DNA of 64,000 nt, taken from contig NZ_AP022842.1 in assembly GCF_011398925.1 (NCBI RefSeq), forward strand, positions 2,778,001-2,842,000. Direction: 5' to 3'. This DNA comes from Bacillus sp. KH172YL63 (lineage in GTDB: Bacteria > Bacillota > Bacilli > Bacillales > Bacillaceae_B). Numbering within the stretch: position 1 is the stretch's first letter; every line of letters begins with the position of its first letter. The translations under genes were made by a program, and so were the position numbers. The notes under the pieces are model-generated. The model saw only the letters and a list, made by a program, of their open reading frames with translations. It was not told the DNA's origin and made no database searches. Below are positions 27,003-36,051 of the stretch, piece by piece.

Positions 27003-28341
27003 GACAATCCCCCACTTCCGCTACGAATGCGTCGATTTCTTCTTTGCTGCGAAGTTCTGTAACAGCGACCAGCATATGATGCGATAAGCTGTCATCCATC
27101 AAACCTAAATCATAACCACCGATCATTTCTTTAGTAAGAAGCTTTTGATTGATCTCCTTCACCGGTCTATCCACTTTGATGACAAACTCATTGAATGAAG
27201 GCCCTTCAAAGGCGATGGTGAATCCTTTAGCTTTAAACGCTTCTTTTGCATAATGGGCCTTTTGGATATTCTGGATGGCCATTTCTTTTACGCCCTGCTT
27301 GCCGAGTGCCGTCATTGCAACCGATGCTGCGAGTGCATTCAACGCCTGATTTGAACAAATATTGGACGTCGCCTTGTCACGGCGGATATGCTGTTCACGG
27401 GCTTGAAGAGTCAGAACGAAGCCGCGGATTCCGTCTTCATCGACGGTCTGGCCGACAAGTCGCCCAGGCACTTTCCTCATCAGCTTTTTGTTCACGGCAA
27501 AATAACCGCAGTGAGGTCCACCGAAGGCACTTGGAATTCCGAACGGCTGGGCATCGCCGATGACGATATCAGCACCTAATTGTCCAGGAGGTGTCAACGC
27601 CCCCAGCGCCAATGGATTGGAAGAAACAACGAACATTGCTTTATCGGCATGAACGATTTCCTCAATTGCCTTCAGCTCTTCCACACGCCCGAAAAAGTTA
27701 GGGTATTGAACGACGACTGCAGCGATTTCATCACTCATTAAGCTTTTCAATTCTTCTACATCCGTCACACCGTTCACATGGGGAATTTCCACCACATCGA
27801 TATATTGACCTTTCGCATACGATCTTAATACATCTCTGGACTCCGGGTGTACCGTACTTGAAACGAGGACTTTCTTTCTTCTCGTTTGACCTGCCGAAAG
27901 CATAGCTGCCTCCGCAAGGGCCGTTCCTCCGTCGTACATGGATGAATTGGCCACGTCCATGCCGGTCAGCTCACAGATCATCGTCTGGAATTCGAAGATT
28001 GCCTGCAGTTCCCCCTGGGAGATTTCCGGCTGGTAAGGTGTATAAGCTGTATAAAATTCTGAACGGGATAATACATGATCGACAATGATCGGCATGTAAT
28101 GGTCATATACCCCTGCACCCAGGAAGGATGCATGGCTTTTCAAATCAGCGTTCTTTGCGGCCATTTTGGTAAGTTCTTTCACCAACTCCGTCTCGGACTT
28201 CGCTTTCTTGATATTATAATCTCCTTTGAAACGCACCTGTTCAGGAATATCCTCAAATAAATCGTGCACGCTTTCCACGCCTATGCTGTCTAACATTTCC
28301 CTTTGATCCTGCTCTGTCATCGGTAAATAACGATGCTTCAT
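26995..28341 (-). CDS. gcvPA: Glycine dehydrogenase (decarboxylating) subunit 1
   Basis: About 448 residues. [20 protein letters not shown] start and [20 protein letters not shown] are typical of the non-PLP half of the P-protein. I chose ATG 28341 (GGGGAGGAA upstream); the frame is open to 28395, inside gcvT. Works as a heterotetramer with GcvPB. Confidence 0.95.
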   Translation of the reverse strand: MKHRYLPMTEQDQREMLDSIGVESVHDLFEDIPEQVRFKGDYNIKKAKSETELVKELTKMAAKNADLKSHASFLGAGVYDHYMPIIVDHVLSRSEFYTAYTPYQPEISQGELQAIFEFQTMICELTGMDVANSSMYDGGTALAEAAMLSAGQTRRKKVLVSSTVHPESRDVLRSYAKGQYIDVVEIPHVNGVTDVEELKSLMSDEIAAVVVQYPNFFGRVEELKAIEEIVHADKAMFVVSSNPLALGALTPPGQLGADIVIGDAQPFGIPSAFGGPHCGYFAVNKKLMRKVPGRLVGQTVDEDGIRGFVLTLQAREQHIRRDKATSNICSNQALNALAASVAMTALGKQGVKEMAIQNIQKAHYAKEAFKAKGFTIAFEGPSFNEFVIKVDRPVKEINQKLLTKEMIGGYDLGLMDDSLSHHMLVAVTELRSKEEIDAFVAEVGDCHE

Positions 28342-28357
28342 GACCGTCATTCCTCCC

Positions 28358-29461
28358 CTATTTCTTTGGTCTTTTGTAAAAAGGTGTTGCGACAACTGCC
28401 GCTTTTAACTTTTTGCCCCTGATTTCAACCATCACTTCCGTACCCAATTCAGTGAAATCTTTATTTAAGAGGGCCAATCCCACATTTTTCTTTAAAGTAG
28501 GAGATTGTGTACCGGTTGTGACCTCGCCGATCTCTTCTTCACCGGAAAATACTTTATAGCCGTGACGGGGGATGCCCCGGTCGATCATTTCAATCCCAAC
28601 GAGCTTCCGTGACGCCCCTTCTTCTTTTTGCTGCTTTAATACTTCCTGACCGATAAACGGCACTTCTTTATTCACTTTCACAGCGAATCCGATTCCAGCT
28701 TCTATCGGTGTGATCGATTGAGACAGCTCCTGTCCGTACAGGGCAAGATTCGCTTCAAATCGCAATGTATCCCGGGCACCGAGTCCACAAGGAAGGACGC
28801 CCTGATCCCCGCCTGCATCCAGGATCACTTTCCATATATGGGCTGCATCCTGTGCATCACAATAAATTTCGAATCCGTCTTCCCCTGTATAACCTGTACG
28901 TGAAACAAGGGCCTCCTTGCCATCGATCTCCACTTCTATCTGGAATTTAAAGAAACCGATATCCCCGAGTGAAGTCTTTGTGAGTGTCTGTAATACCTCT
29001 TCTGCGAGCGGGCCTTGGAGAGCCAACTGTGCCATTTTTTCAGAAATGTTGTTGACCTCCACATTATCTCCCTGATGCTCTTTCAACCATTGAAAATCTT
29101 TATCTATATTTGCTGCATTCACAACAAGTAAGTAATCGTGATCTTTTATTTTATAAACCAGCAAGTCATCGACGGTTCCACCATTTTCGTAGCACATGGC
29201 CGTATATTGCGCGCCTCCGTCTTTCACTTTGGAGACATCGTTGGTCATCATTTTTTGTAAGAAGTCCAGCGCCCCTTCGCCTTTCACTTCAATTTCTCCC
29301 ATATGAGAAACATCGAATAGTCCTGCCCGGGACCTTACCGCTTCATGTTCTTCTTTAATGCTTGAAAATTGCACTGGTAAAGCCCAGCCACCGAAGTCGA
29401 TGGTCTTCCCTCCATACTCTTTGTAAACATCGTATAAAGGCGTTTGTTTTAACTCTGACAT
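28358..29461 (-). CDS. gcvT: Aminomethyltransferase (glycine cleavage T protein)
   Basis: 367 residues. Releases ammonia and transfers the methylene group from H-protein to tetrahydrofolate. Motifs [34 protein letters not shown] and [20 protein letters not shown] are typical. First gene of the gcv operon; the tandem glycine riboswitch lies 100 bp upstream. The 5,10-methylene-THF it makes is the substrate of FolD. Confidence 0.96.
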   Translation of the reverse strand: MSELKQTPLYDVYKEYGGKTIDFGGWALPVQFSSIKEEHEAVRSRAGLFDVSHMGEIEVKGEGALDFLQKMMTNDVSKVKDGGAQYTAMCYENGGTVDDLLVYKIKDHDYLLVVNAANIDKDFQWLKEHQGDNVEVNNISEKMAQLALQGPLAEEVLQTLTKTSLGDIGFFKFQIEVEIDGKEALVSRTGYTGEDGFEIYCDAQDAAHIWKVILDAGGDQGVLPCGLGARDTLRFEANLALYGQELSQSITPIEAGIGFAVKVNKEVPFIGQEVLKQQKEEGASRKLVGIEMIDRGIPRHGYKVFSGEEEIGEVTTGTQSPTLKKNVGLALLNKDFTELGTEVMVEIRGKKLKAAVVATPFYKRPKK

Positions 29462-29514
29462 GACTTTTCCCCCTTCATCTTCCTTTCATTCTGGCATAAC
29501 CACGTTTTCCCCAT

Positions 29515-29564
29515 GAAAAAAAGGACAGAAAAACCCCTTTTAATAAGAAGTTTTCTCTGTCCTT
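29515..29564 (-). terminator. Riboswitch-controlled terminator before gcvT
   Basis: AAGGACAGA and its complement TCTGTCCTT flank an AAAAGGGG loop region and are followed by a T run on the minus strand. The 5' arm overlaps the 3' side of the second glycine aptamer (GGTGCAAGGACAGAG), so aptamer folding with glycine should block the terminator and turn the operon on. Confidence 0.8.
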
Positions 29565-29722
29565 GCACCTGAAAGTTTACCGAAGAACGGCTTTCCCCTT
29601 TGGTGGTTTCCTAAGTCGAAACACTCTCCAGAGTTGCGTCCAACAAGAGTCTTTTTGCCTGAGAGATTCACACTGTTACGTGCTTGCTCCTTCGGCGCTG
29701 AATGCACAGTCTCTCCCCTTGT
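29563..29722 (-). promoter_or_regulatory. Tandem glycine riboswitch
   Basis: Two consecutive glycine aptamers on the minus strand. The first has GGGGAGAGACTGTGCATTCA, CGCCGAAGGAGCAAG and AATCTCTCAGGCAAAA; the second has GGAGAGTGTTTCGACTTAGG, ACCACCAAAGGGGAAAGCCG and AACTTTCAGGTGCAAGGACA. These match the conserved gcvT motif seen upstream of gcv operons in Bacilli. Cooperative glycine sensing activates the operon. A TATAGT at about 29768 on the minus strand is a possible -10. The remainder of 29740-29902 is the divergent promoter region for yqhH. Confidence 0.93.
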
Positions 29723-29902
29723 CATCATTCGCCAATATTCCTTGAAACAATTGGTCATACTAGAACTATACAGAAGAAATGTTATCACTATGAATGTTCG
29801 GATTTTCGATTTTTTCAAACTTTTGAAAATCTATTTTCATCCTACCATTAAATGCGAGATTTGAGCAATCATTTTTATAAGAAATAAGGAGATGTTTTTC
29901 TG

Positions 29903-31603
29903 ATGAATGTTGAAGTAATATTTGATGAAGAGTGGGGAGAAGGGCTGGATGATCTGATTGCAAACGACGGTCCTTGGGGGAATTGGGAGCTTTATAAGCT
30001 TGCCATCGAATTTGAACAACATCTTGCAATTCCGAACTTTGAAGGGTTGCAGGCTCCGAAACATTTGGCAAATGTCACTCCGCTCCCCCATCAGCTGGAA
30101 GCAGCAAAGCAGGTTGTGGAGACGATGAACGGTAAAGCGATCCTTGCAGATGAAGTCGGGTTGGGAAAAACGATTGAAGCGGGACTGATCCTGAAAGAAT
30201 ACATGATCCGGGGTCTCGTGAAGAAGGTATTGATACTCGTTCCCGCCTCCCTGGTGTCTCAGTGGGCGTACGAATTGAACAGTAAATTCTTTATCCCGGC
30301 CGTCCCCCAGCGAAAAAGCTATGTATGGGATCAGTGCGATATCGTCGTCTCTTCCATGGACACGGCAAAGCGGAGCCCTCACAGGGAAAAGGTATACGAG
30401 CAGGACTATGACCTGGTCATCATTGACGAAGCTCATAAACTCAAGAATCACAAAACAAAAAACTATGAATTTGTGCAAAACCTCAAGAAAAAATTCTGCC
30501 TGCTGCTTACGGCCACACCGATCCAGAACCGGGTGGAAGAGATTTTCCACCTTGTTTCTCTGCTGAAGCCAGGACACCTTGGGAACGAATCGGGATTTAC
30601 AGACAGATATAAAAAGGGCGTCCGGAGCCTAGAGGAAGATGAAAACCTGAAAAGCCTCATTAATAAAGTGATGATCAGAAACAGGCGGGGAGATACGGGC
30701 ATCGAATGGACGAAACGTCATGTAAAGACAGTCCTGATTGATTTCAACGAAGCTGAGAGAGCGCTCTATAGGGGGATCGATTCCCTGAAAGGAAGATATG
30801 ATGACTGGTCGAATGCAAGTTCGTTCTCTCTTTTGACTCTTCAAAGGGAAGCATGCAGTTCAAGGGAAGCCGTCTTTTATACGTTAAAGAACATGCTCGA
30901 AAAGAAAGAATCCCCTTCTGAAGCGTTCGAACAAACGATAGGCAATCTGATGAAGAAAGTCGAAAATGTGACGTCCAATTCGAAAGCAGAGAAAGCATTG
31001 GAAATCATTCAATCCATTGATGATAAAGTCATCATTTTCACAGAGTACCGGGCGACCCAGCTATATTTACAATGGTTCCTTAAGCAGCACGGAATCAGCT
31101 CTGTTCCGTTCAGGGGGGGATTCAAACGGGGTAAAAAAGATTGGATGCGGGAGCTCTTCCAAAAGCATGCACAAGTCCTGATTGCAACAGAAGCGGGCGG
31201 AGAAGGAATCAACCTCCAATTCTGTCACCACGTCATCAACTTTGACCTTCCATGGAACCCGATGAGGCTCGAACAGCGGATCGGACGGGTTCACCGGCTT
31301 GGACAGACAGAGGATGTCCACATTTATAACTTCGCCACCAAGAATACAGTCGAAGAGCATATCCTGAAACTTTTGTACGAAAAAATCAACCTCTTTGAAC
31401 GGGTGATCGGACAGCTTGATGAGATTTTGACCCGTCTTGACTTCAAAGACTTTGAAGACCATGTGTCCGATATCCTTACTTCATCTCGGTCGGAAGGGGA
31501 AATGAAGATAAAAATGGAGAACTTAACGAGCATGATTCAATTCGCTGAGCAGTTAAAGGAGGAAAAATCAAATGCAGCAACACGAAATTCATCAATTTCT
31601 TGA
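29903..31603 (+). CDS. yqhH: SNF2-family DEAD/DEAH helicase-like ATPase YqhH
   Basis: 566 residues. Helicase motifs in order: Walker A ADEVGLGKTIEAGLIL, Walker B/DEAH LVIIDEAHKLKN, motif III LTATPIQN, motif V EAGGEGINLQFC and motif VI EQRIGRVHRLGQ. RapA/SNF2-like DNA translocase with a short N-terminus (VEVIFDEEWGEGLDDL). Role in the cell not established. Coupled to yqhG by a 32-bp overlap. ATG with AAGGAGATG upstream. Confidence 0.92.
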   Translation: MNVEVIFDEEWGEGLDDLIANDGPWGNWELYKLAIEFEQHLAIPNFEGLQAPKHLANVTPLPHQLEAAKQVVETMNGKAILADEVGLGKTIEAGLILKEYMIRGLVKKVLILVPASLVSQWAYELNSKFFIPAVPQRKSYVWDQCDIVVSSMDTAKRSPHREKVYEQDYDLVIIDEAHKLKNHKTKNYEFVQNLKKKFCLLLTATPIQNRVEEIFHLVSLLKPGHLGNESGFTDRYKKGVRSLEEDENLKSLINKVMIRNRRGDTGIEWTKRHVKTVLIDFNEAERALYRGIDSLKGRYDDWSNASSFSLLTLQREACSSREAVFYTLKNMLEKKESPSEAFEQTIGNLMKKVENVTSNSKAEKALEIIQSIDDKVIIFTEYRATQLYLQWFLKQHGISSVPFRGGFKRGKKDWMRELFQKHAQVLIATEAGGEGINLQFCHHVINFDLPWNPMRLEQRIGRVHRLGQTEDVHIYNFATKNTVEEHILKLLYEKINLFERVIGQLDEILTRLDFKDFEDHVSDILTSSRSEGEMKIKMENLTSMIQFAEQLKEEKSNAATRNSSIS

Positions 31604-32363
31604 AAGATATTTCCTTGCCAACGGGTGCGAGCTTGTGGCGAACGGGAACGGCTATATGACCGTCCAGCTGACAATTGATCTTGATAAAGAGCTGATGAAC
31701 CGCCCCTTTTACTGGCATTATCTTGAGAAAACCGGGGGCACGCCAAACCCGATGACACTATCCCTTGTGACCAATCCTGAGCATGCACCGGAAGAATTCA
31801 AAGGGGAGACCGTCCACTTCGGTTCCCCGCGTCTGCATCAGATCTTTCACTCGACCAGAAATTTAGCCGGGTACATTCGGTTATATGAAAACAGGAGTAT
31901 GCCCAGTGGTCAACAGACACCCCTTCACCCCTGGCTTGGATTGAACATTAAGATTTCATACCAGTCAAACCGCAAGAAAGATAGCATTCGAAGCGTCGGA
32001 CTGAACTTGATCAACGGCGTCATCGAAGACAACTTTCATACGTCTTTATTGGGAAGAAACCTGACGCCGAAGATTCCGGACTTTTCATTCACCCTGACAC
32101 CGATCATTAAACCGAAAAGCGGCATCAACCGCATTCAAATGTCTATATACGAAGAGATCAAAAAGGAACCAGTGGACTGGGCAGAACAGGCAAGAATAAC
32201 GTGGCAGGAGGATTTACAATTGCTGAATCACTTCTATGGAGATCAGGAAGAAAAACCGGAATCTTATTTTATGGAGAAGCAGGCATTGAAAGAGCAGTAT
32301 GAACCTAAGATTTCGATTGATATCATCAATGGAGGGATTTTTTATTTGCAACAGTCCCATTGA
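31572..32363 (+). CDS. yqhG: YqhG family protein, partner gene of yqhH
   Basis: 263 residues, function unknown. No membrane segment or clear catalytic motif; features include YFLANGCELVANGNGYMTVQ and EKTGGTPNPMTLSLVTNPEH. The gene overlaps yqhH by 32 bp with its own AAAGGAGG site and the pair is conserved in Bacillaceae, so it probably assists the SNF2-like ATPase. An inverted repeat TCCGGAGC/GCTCCGGA follows at 32370-32398 without a T run. Confidence 0.9.
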   Translation: MQQHEIHQFLERYFLANGCELVANGNGYMTVQLTIDLDKELMNRPFYWHYLEKTGGTPNPMTLSLVTNPEHAPEEFKGETVHFGSPRLHQIFHSTRNLAGYIRLYENRSMPSGQQTPLHPWLGLNIKISYQSNRKKDSIRSVGLNLINGVIEDNFHTSLLGRNLTPKIPDFSFTLTPIIKPKSGINRIQMSIYEEIKKEPVDWAEQARITWQEDLQLLNHFYGDQEEKPESYFMEKQALKEQYEPKISIDIINGGIFYLQQSH

Positions 32364-32400
32364 TCTGGATCCGGAGCGGAGAAGAAAACTGCTCCGGACC

Positions 32401-32423
32401 AAAAAAAGACTGCCCTCAGGCAG
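32401..32423 (-). terminator. Terminator after yqzE
   Basis: Minus strand CTGCC TGAG GGCAG followed by TCTTTTTTT, 13 bases past the yqzE stop. Confidence 0.75.
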
Positions 32424-32435
32424 CCGGAATCCACA

Positions 32436-32615
32436 CTATTTATGTTTCTTGAACATGATCATGAATGCATAAGGAATGATGCCGAACCATCGGAATAAAA
32501 ATGGTTCCCGCTCATTCTTCCTTTTTTTCTTCAAGCTTTTACGTTCATGGGGTGATTTCTCATAATGTTGGACAAATGTTTGTGTGATAAATTTAACATA
32601 ATCATTCACTGACAT
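32436..32615 (-). CDS. yqzE: YqzE family small protein
   Basis: 59 residues: MSVNDYVKFITQTFVQHYEK, a basic middle part (SLKKKRKNEREPF) and a hydrophobic C-terminus (WFGIIPYAFMIMFKKHK). In B. subtilis yqzE is the last gene of the comG operon and under ComK control. ATG at 32615 with GGAAGGTGG upstream. Function unknown. Confidence 0.88.
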   Translation of the reverse strand: MSVNDYVKFITQTFVQHYEKSPHERKSLKKKRKNEREPFLFRWFGIIPYAFMIMFKKHK

Positions 32616-32663
32616 AAAAGCACCACCTTCCGCTTTTATCAGTGTACCCTCAGGCAGCGGAAT

Positions 32664-33173
32664 TTATTCAGCGCGACCCTTTAGGTTATGCAAAATCGAC
32701 TGCACAACCTCTTCCACCGTTTGATCTTTCGTCTCAATGTCGAACCCATTACAACTTTCGTACAGGGGAAGGCGACGATTGTAAAGCGACGATAGCCGCT
32801 CTTTAGAATTCTTTTGTACAAGTGGACGATTCTCATCCCCCTCAAGTCGTGACCAGAGCACGTCAAATGGACAGGTGAGATGAAACACTTGATGCTTCCC
32901 TCTCAGCAGCTGACGGTTCTCTTCACGTTCGACCACCCCGCCGCCGGTTGTGATAATAGCCGGGGTGCCAGACAGCTTCATCAGAGCCTCACTTTCCAAA
33001 TCCCTGAAATAAGATTCTCCATGATGATTGAAAATCTCCTTGATGGTTGTCCCTTCATTTTCTTCAATATAGCTGTCCATGTCCACGACCGGGAGATTCA
33101 ACACTTCTCCCAGACGTTTCCCTATGGTCGTCTTTCCCACTCCCATAAATCCGATAAAGTACAACGGTTCCAT
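32664..33173 (-). CDS. aroK: Shikimate kinase
   Basis: 169 residues. Phosphorylates shikimate at the 3-position with ATP. Walker A GFMGVGKTTIGK (residues 8-19), shikimate-binding DMDSYIEENEG and FRDLESEAL, and the Walker-B-like ITTGGGVVER are present, plus the lid arginine in DENRPLVQ. Second shikimate-pathway gene in the window after aroQ. Lies between comGG and yqzE, which in B. subtilis are adjacent. Confidence 0.93.
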   Translation of the reverse strand: MEPLYFIGFMGVGKTTIGKRLGEVLNLPVVDMDSYIEENEGTTIKEIFNHHGESYFRDLESEALMKLSGTPAIITTGGGVVEREENRQLLRGKHQVFHLTCPFDVLWSRLEGDENRPLVQKNSKERLSSLYNRRLPLYESCNGFDIETKDQTVEEVVQSILHNLKGRAE

Positions 33174-33176
33174 ATT

Positions 33177-33596
33177 CTACTCCCAACTGATTATGTCTTT
33201 TGTTTCCCTATTATACACAACAGTTGCAGGAAGAAAAACCTCTCCTCCCCGTTTGAAGGTCACAACCAGCCGGGTTTCCAGGGGATTCATTCCTTCACTT
33301 ATCATATCGATTTCACCATATGTGCCCGTCACCTGTTTGGCAGACGGCATCCCACCCTCGATTTCCATCAGTACCGCATGGGACACACTCACCTCTCTTT
33401 CCAGAACCCCCTTCATGTTTGTTAAGTATAGGTACTTGCTGATAAAAAGCTCTTTTGCAGCCATTCCTGTCAGGATCACCATCATTAAAAGCACGTAGGT
33501 ATATGGGAGGATGAAACCTTTTTCGTTACGGGACTGCGCCCTCTGAAAAGTAATATAATGCTGCCTCTGCCTTCTCATCTCCCTCAAACTCCACAT
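33177..33596 (-). CDS. comGG: Competence pilus minor pilin ComGG
   Basis: 139 residues. A prepilin-like N-terminus (RNEKGFILPYTYVLLMMVIL) with a membrane helix, followed by a soluble domain. ComGG is a minor pseudopilin of the DNA-uptake pseudopilus. The start is uncertain: ATG 33596 has AAAGGGG nine bases upstream, ATG 33578 is also possible. Overlaps comGF. Confidence 0.83.
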   Translation of the reverse strand: MWSLREMRRQRQHYITFQRAQSRNEKGFILPYTYVLLMMVILTGMAAKELFISKYLYLTNMKGVLEREVSVSHAVLMEIEGGMPSAKQVTGTYGEIDMISEGMNPLETRLVVTFKRGGEVFLPATVVYNRETKDIISWE

Positions 33597-34017
33597 CCAT
33601 ATGCACCCCTTTCCGTACGGGTGAGAACTTAAACGCTTTTACAGACTGTAACACGACTTCATGGCCTTTCTGATCTACTCTTCTTCTGACCGAACCCTGA
33701 TATTTCTCATATGAAATCCTTTTATTGTTGAGCGTGAATGAAATTTTGTCAGATGTGACAAGGACATTCCTTCCTCCCCAAAGCTCGTTCCTTAAACTTT
33801 CATTAAATAGATTCCATTCATAATAATGGGGAGGCACCATGTCTTGTTTGATTGTGGAGAAACATTTCATCACCAGGGGAATGCTGATGGAAATCATGAT
33901 GAATATAGTAAAGCTGATCATCGCCTCGATGAGCGTATATCCCTTGTCATTCATTCTGGGATATACATACTTCTTTCGATTCTTGTCCTTTGCTATATTG
34001 TACACACGCTTCTTCAT
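33526..34017 (-). CDS. comGF: Competence pilus minor pilin ComGF
   Basis: 163 residues from ATG 34017 (GGAGGGGAGC upstream); frame open to 34044. The prepilin cleavage site and helix are MNDKGYTLIEAMISFTIFIM, about 21 residues in. The soluble domain has WNLFNESLRNELW and the ComGF signature ISYEKYQGSVRRRVDQKGHE. Minor pseudopilin for transformation. Confidence 0.88.
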   Translation of the reverse strand: MKKRVYNIAKDKNRKKYVYPRMNDKGYTLIEAMISFTIFIMISISIPLVMKCFSTIKQDMVPPHYYEWNLFNESLRNELWGGRNVLVTSDKISFTLNNKRISYEKYQGSVRRRVDQKGHEVVLQSVKAFKFSPVRKGVHMDVEFEGDEKAEAALYYFSEGAVP

Positions 34018-34270
34018 GCACTGCTCCCCTCCACATGAATTCATACCGCACTCCTTTATATGTTCGTGCGTGACCTGTGTATTCCCGACTGACGATTGTA
34101 CCCTCCACCCCTTCCCTCAAGAACTTCAATGCTTCCACCTCATGCTGCAGCATCTCGAGACGGGCCGCATACTGAATAAGGAAGGGAATGAAAATACCGC
34201 TGATCAGGAGAACGCAGCTGAAGGCAACGAGGGATTCAGGAAGGGAAAATCCATTAGAGTTCCTGTACAT
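33947..34270 (-). CDS. comGE: Competence pilus minor pilin ComGE
   Basis: 107 residues: MYRNSNGFSLPESLVAFSCV prepilin motif with Glu at +5, a hydrophobic helix, and a short soluble part. Overlaps both comGD (17 bp) and comGF. Minor pseudopilin. Confidence 0.85.
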   Translation of the reverse strand: MYRNSNGFSLPESLVAFSCVLLISGIFIPFLIQYAARLEMLQHEVEALKFLREGVEGTIVSREYTGHARTYKGVRYEFMWRGAVHEEACVQYSKGQESKEVCISQNE

Positions 34271-34694
34271 AAAATCGTCCCTGCCCTATCTGAAACATCA
34301 GTTGAAGGATCCCATCCCCAGCTTTAAAGTTCACTTTTCCAAACCGATTGGTATTGCCGTCCGGATAGAACGTGATATCCTCAAGGTTGCTCGACGAAGA
34401 GATCTTGATTCCAGCTGAAAGCTGTCTCGTGAGGATCGTTTTCCTCGTCACTTCTCTTGCCACATATTTATTCGAAAGGGGATAAAACGTAAGAATCACC
34501 TGTGATTGATGGCGTATACTATAACTTTGGATCTGATAAAGATCTGATTGTAGTTGGGTAAGAAAGAGGTCTTTTGCAACGGAATCTCTCATTGGGACCG
34601 CGGAAAAGGTTACCCACCACAGGAGGGTCGAAACCACCAGAAGGACGATCATCATTTCAATCAGCGTGTAGCCTCCTTCCCCCTTAATTCGCAC
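34254..34694 (-). CDS. comGD: Competence pilus minor pilin ComGD
   Basis: 146 residues. GEGGYTLIEMMIVLLVVSTL is a type IV prepilin signature with Gly at -1 and Glu at +5. The soluble domain includes LFLTQLQSDLYQIQSYSIRH. GTG start, overlapping comGC by 11 bp. Confidence 0.9.
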   Translation of the reverse strand: MRIKGEGGYTLIEMMIVLLVVSTLLWWVTFSAVPMRDSVAKDLFLTQLQSDLYQIQSYSIRHQSQVILTFYPLSNKYVAREVTRKTILTRQLSAGIKISSSSNLEDITFYPDGNTNRFGKVNFKAGDGILQLMFQIGQGRFYVQEL

Positions 34695-34989
34695 TCACTT
34701 TCCCATTCCCGTCTATGGTGATCGCACTTCCATCAGGACAGGCTTTATATTCCTCATTCAAATACCCTTCCTCCACAAGGGTCGCGGTCGTGACAGGAAG
34801 CGCATTTCCGTCCATCTTATACGCCTCGATCTGACCTTCGACCATGTGGACAAAAGCCTCGCAGCCCTTACTACTGATGGAATTACTCTGGTTGGTTACA
34901 TTCGGGATCGTAATGAACAACAGGACAGAGATGACGAGTAAGACGATCATCATTTCGATCAGCGTAAATCCTTTTTCATTTTTGAACAT
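34684..34989 (-). CDS. comGC: Major competence pseudopilin ComGC
   Basis: 101 residues. Prepilin signature EKGFTLIEMMIVLLVISVLL; two cysteines (SKGCEAF and YKACPDG) form the intramolecular disulfide known in ComGC. It is processed by ComC and forms the pseudopilus that draws DNA to ComEA. AGGAGG site in front. The whole comGB-GG block is now separated from the comG promoter by the prophage. Confidence 0.94.
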   Translation of the reverse strand: MFKNEKGFTLIEMMIVLLVISVLLFITIPNVTNQSNSISSKGCEAFVHMVEGQIEAYKMDGNALPVTTATLVEEGYLNEEYKACPDGSAITIDGNGKVSAN

Positions 34990-35028
34990 AATAAACCTCC
35001 TGATTTGATTACTGAACGACTTTCATGC

Positions 35029-36051
35029 CTACACTCCCTGCATCATTTGAAAGAGCGGCATCATGATGGAGAAGTAGATGGCCATGATAAATAAACCAAC
35101 AAATGAGAAAATCAAGGGCTGGATATATTTGAGCAGTGCATTGGTTTTCTCTTCTAATTCCTGAAAACAGATCTCACTGTACAATGAAAGTTCCTCTGCC
35201 AGCCTTCCATTTGTCTGGCCGTGAAGGACCACAAAGGACAATTCATTTTGAAAAAAAGGGAGGGATGAGAGACAGTCATTGAACGGCTTTCCTTCTCTCA
35301 ATTTTTTGATGCATTGAGCTGAAATATATTGCAGTGTGGGTCTGAACGTTTGACTTTCAATGATAAGGAGGGACTCTGTGATCGACACTCCACTTGTGAG
35401 TAAAAAGCTCAATTCCTTTGCGAAAAAATGGGAATGACCAAGTTTGAAATAGGTAGAGAGATAAGGGATCATACACAGGGTTCGTGAGACTTTCACAGGG
35501 GAAATCCTGTCTTTGAACAGGAGCAGGAATACGCCTGCAGTGAGGATGAAAATAAAACCGATACTCATCATCATCGGAAAGTTTTCAATGAAGTGAAGCA
35601 GGTAGGTCAGCTTTGTTGAAGGGGTATAACCAAGGGAAGCATATAGAGATTGAAACCTTGGAAACAGGACTTTTCGCAGCATGACCATCATCATGATTGA
35701 AATGATGATGAGCATGAGGGGATATTGAATGACTTGCTGTACTTTTTGCTGATTTTTTCTTTTCTTTATGAGATAAGCCCCTGCTTCCGAGAGGGTCTGG
35801 CCCATTTGGCCATGGTGTTCGGCGAAAAAAATCTGGGCGCTGACATGGCTTGGAATCTTCAGTTGCTTATGGATGACGGAAGAAATGGATTCTCCCTTTT
35901 GTAATGAGGCAATCATTCTTTTCTTTAATTTTGTTGTGTTCTTTTCCTTGGGAAGGAGAAGAAAATCAATGGCTTCTGAAAAAGTATAGCCCTTCTGGAT
36001 GAGATCACCCAGTCTTTTCAGGAATTTCCCTTGATCATCACTTTTCTTCAT
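35029..36051 (-). CDS. comGB: Competence type II secretion platform protein ComGB
   Basis: About 340 residues with GspF/PilC-type repeats and three membrane helices (VIQYPLMLIIISIMMMVMLR, MMMSIGFIFILTAGVFLLLF, IQPLIFSFVGLFIMAIYFSI). The inner-membrane platform for pseudopilus assembly, partner of the ComGA ATPase. I prefer ATG 36051, overlapping the comGA stop by 14 bp; the frame is open to a TTG at 36084. Confidence 0.9.
   Translation of the reverse strand: MKKSDDQGKFLKRLGDLIQKGYTFSEAIDFLLLPKEKNTTKLKKRMIASLQKGESISSVIHKQLKIPSHVSAQIFFAEHHGQMGQTLSEAGAYLIKKRKNQQKVQQVIQYPLMLIIISIMMMVMLRKVLFPRFQSLYASLGYTPSTKLTYLLHFIENFPMMMSIGFIFILTAGVFLLLFKDRISPVKVSRTLCMIPYLSTYFKLGHSHFFAKELSFLLTSGVSITESLLIIESQTFRPTLQYISAQCIKKLREGKPFNDCLSSLPFFQNELSFVVLHGQTNGRLAEELSLYSEICFQELEEKTNALLKYIQPLIFSFVGLFIMAIYFSIMMPLFQMMQGV

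Noticed and set aside
29540..30071. Open frames across the glycine riboswitch on both strands
   Set aside because: The conserved riboswitch structure explains this DNA; the frames are accidental.
32370..32398. Inverted repeat TCCGGAGC/GCTCCGGA as terminator for yqhG
   Set aside because: No T run follows on either strand; it may still be a hairpin, but a terminator cannot be supported.
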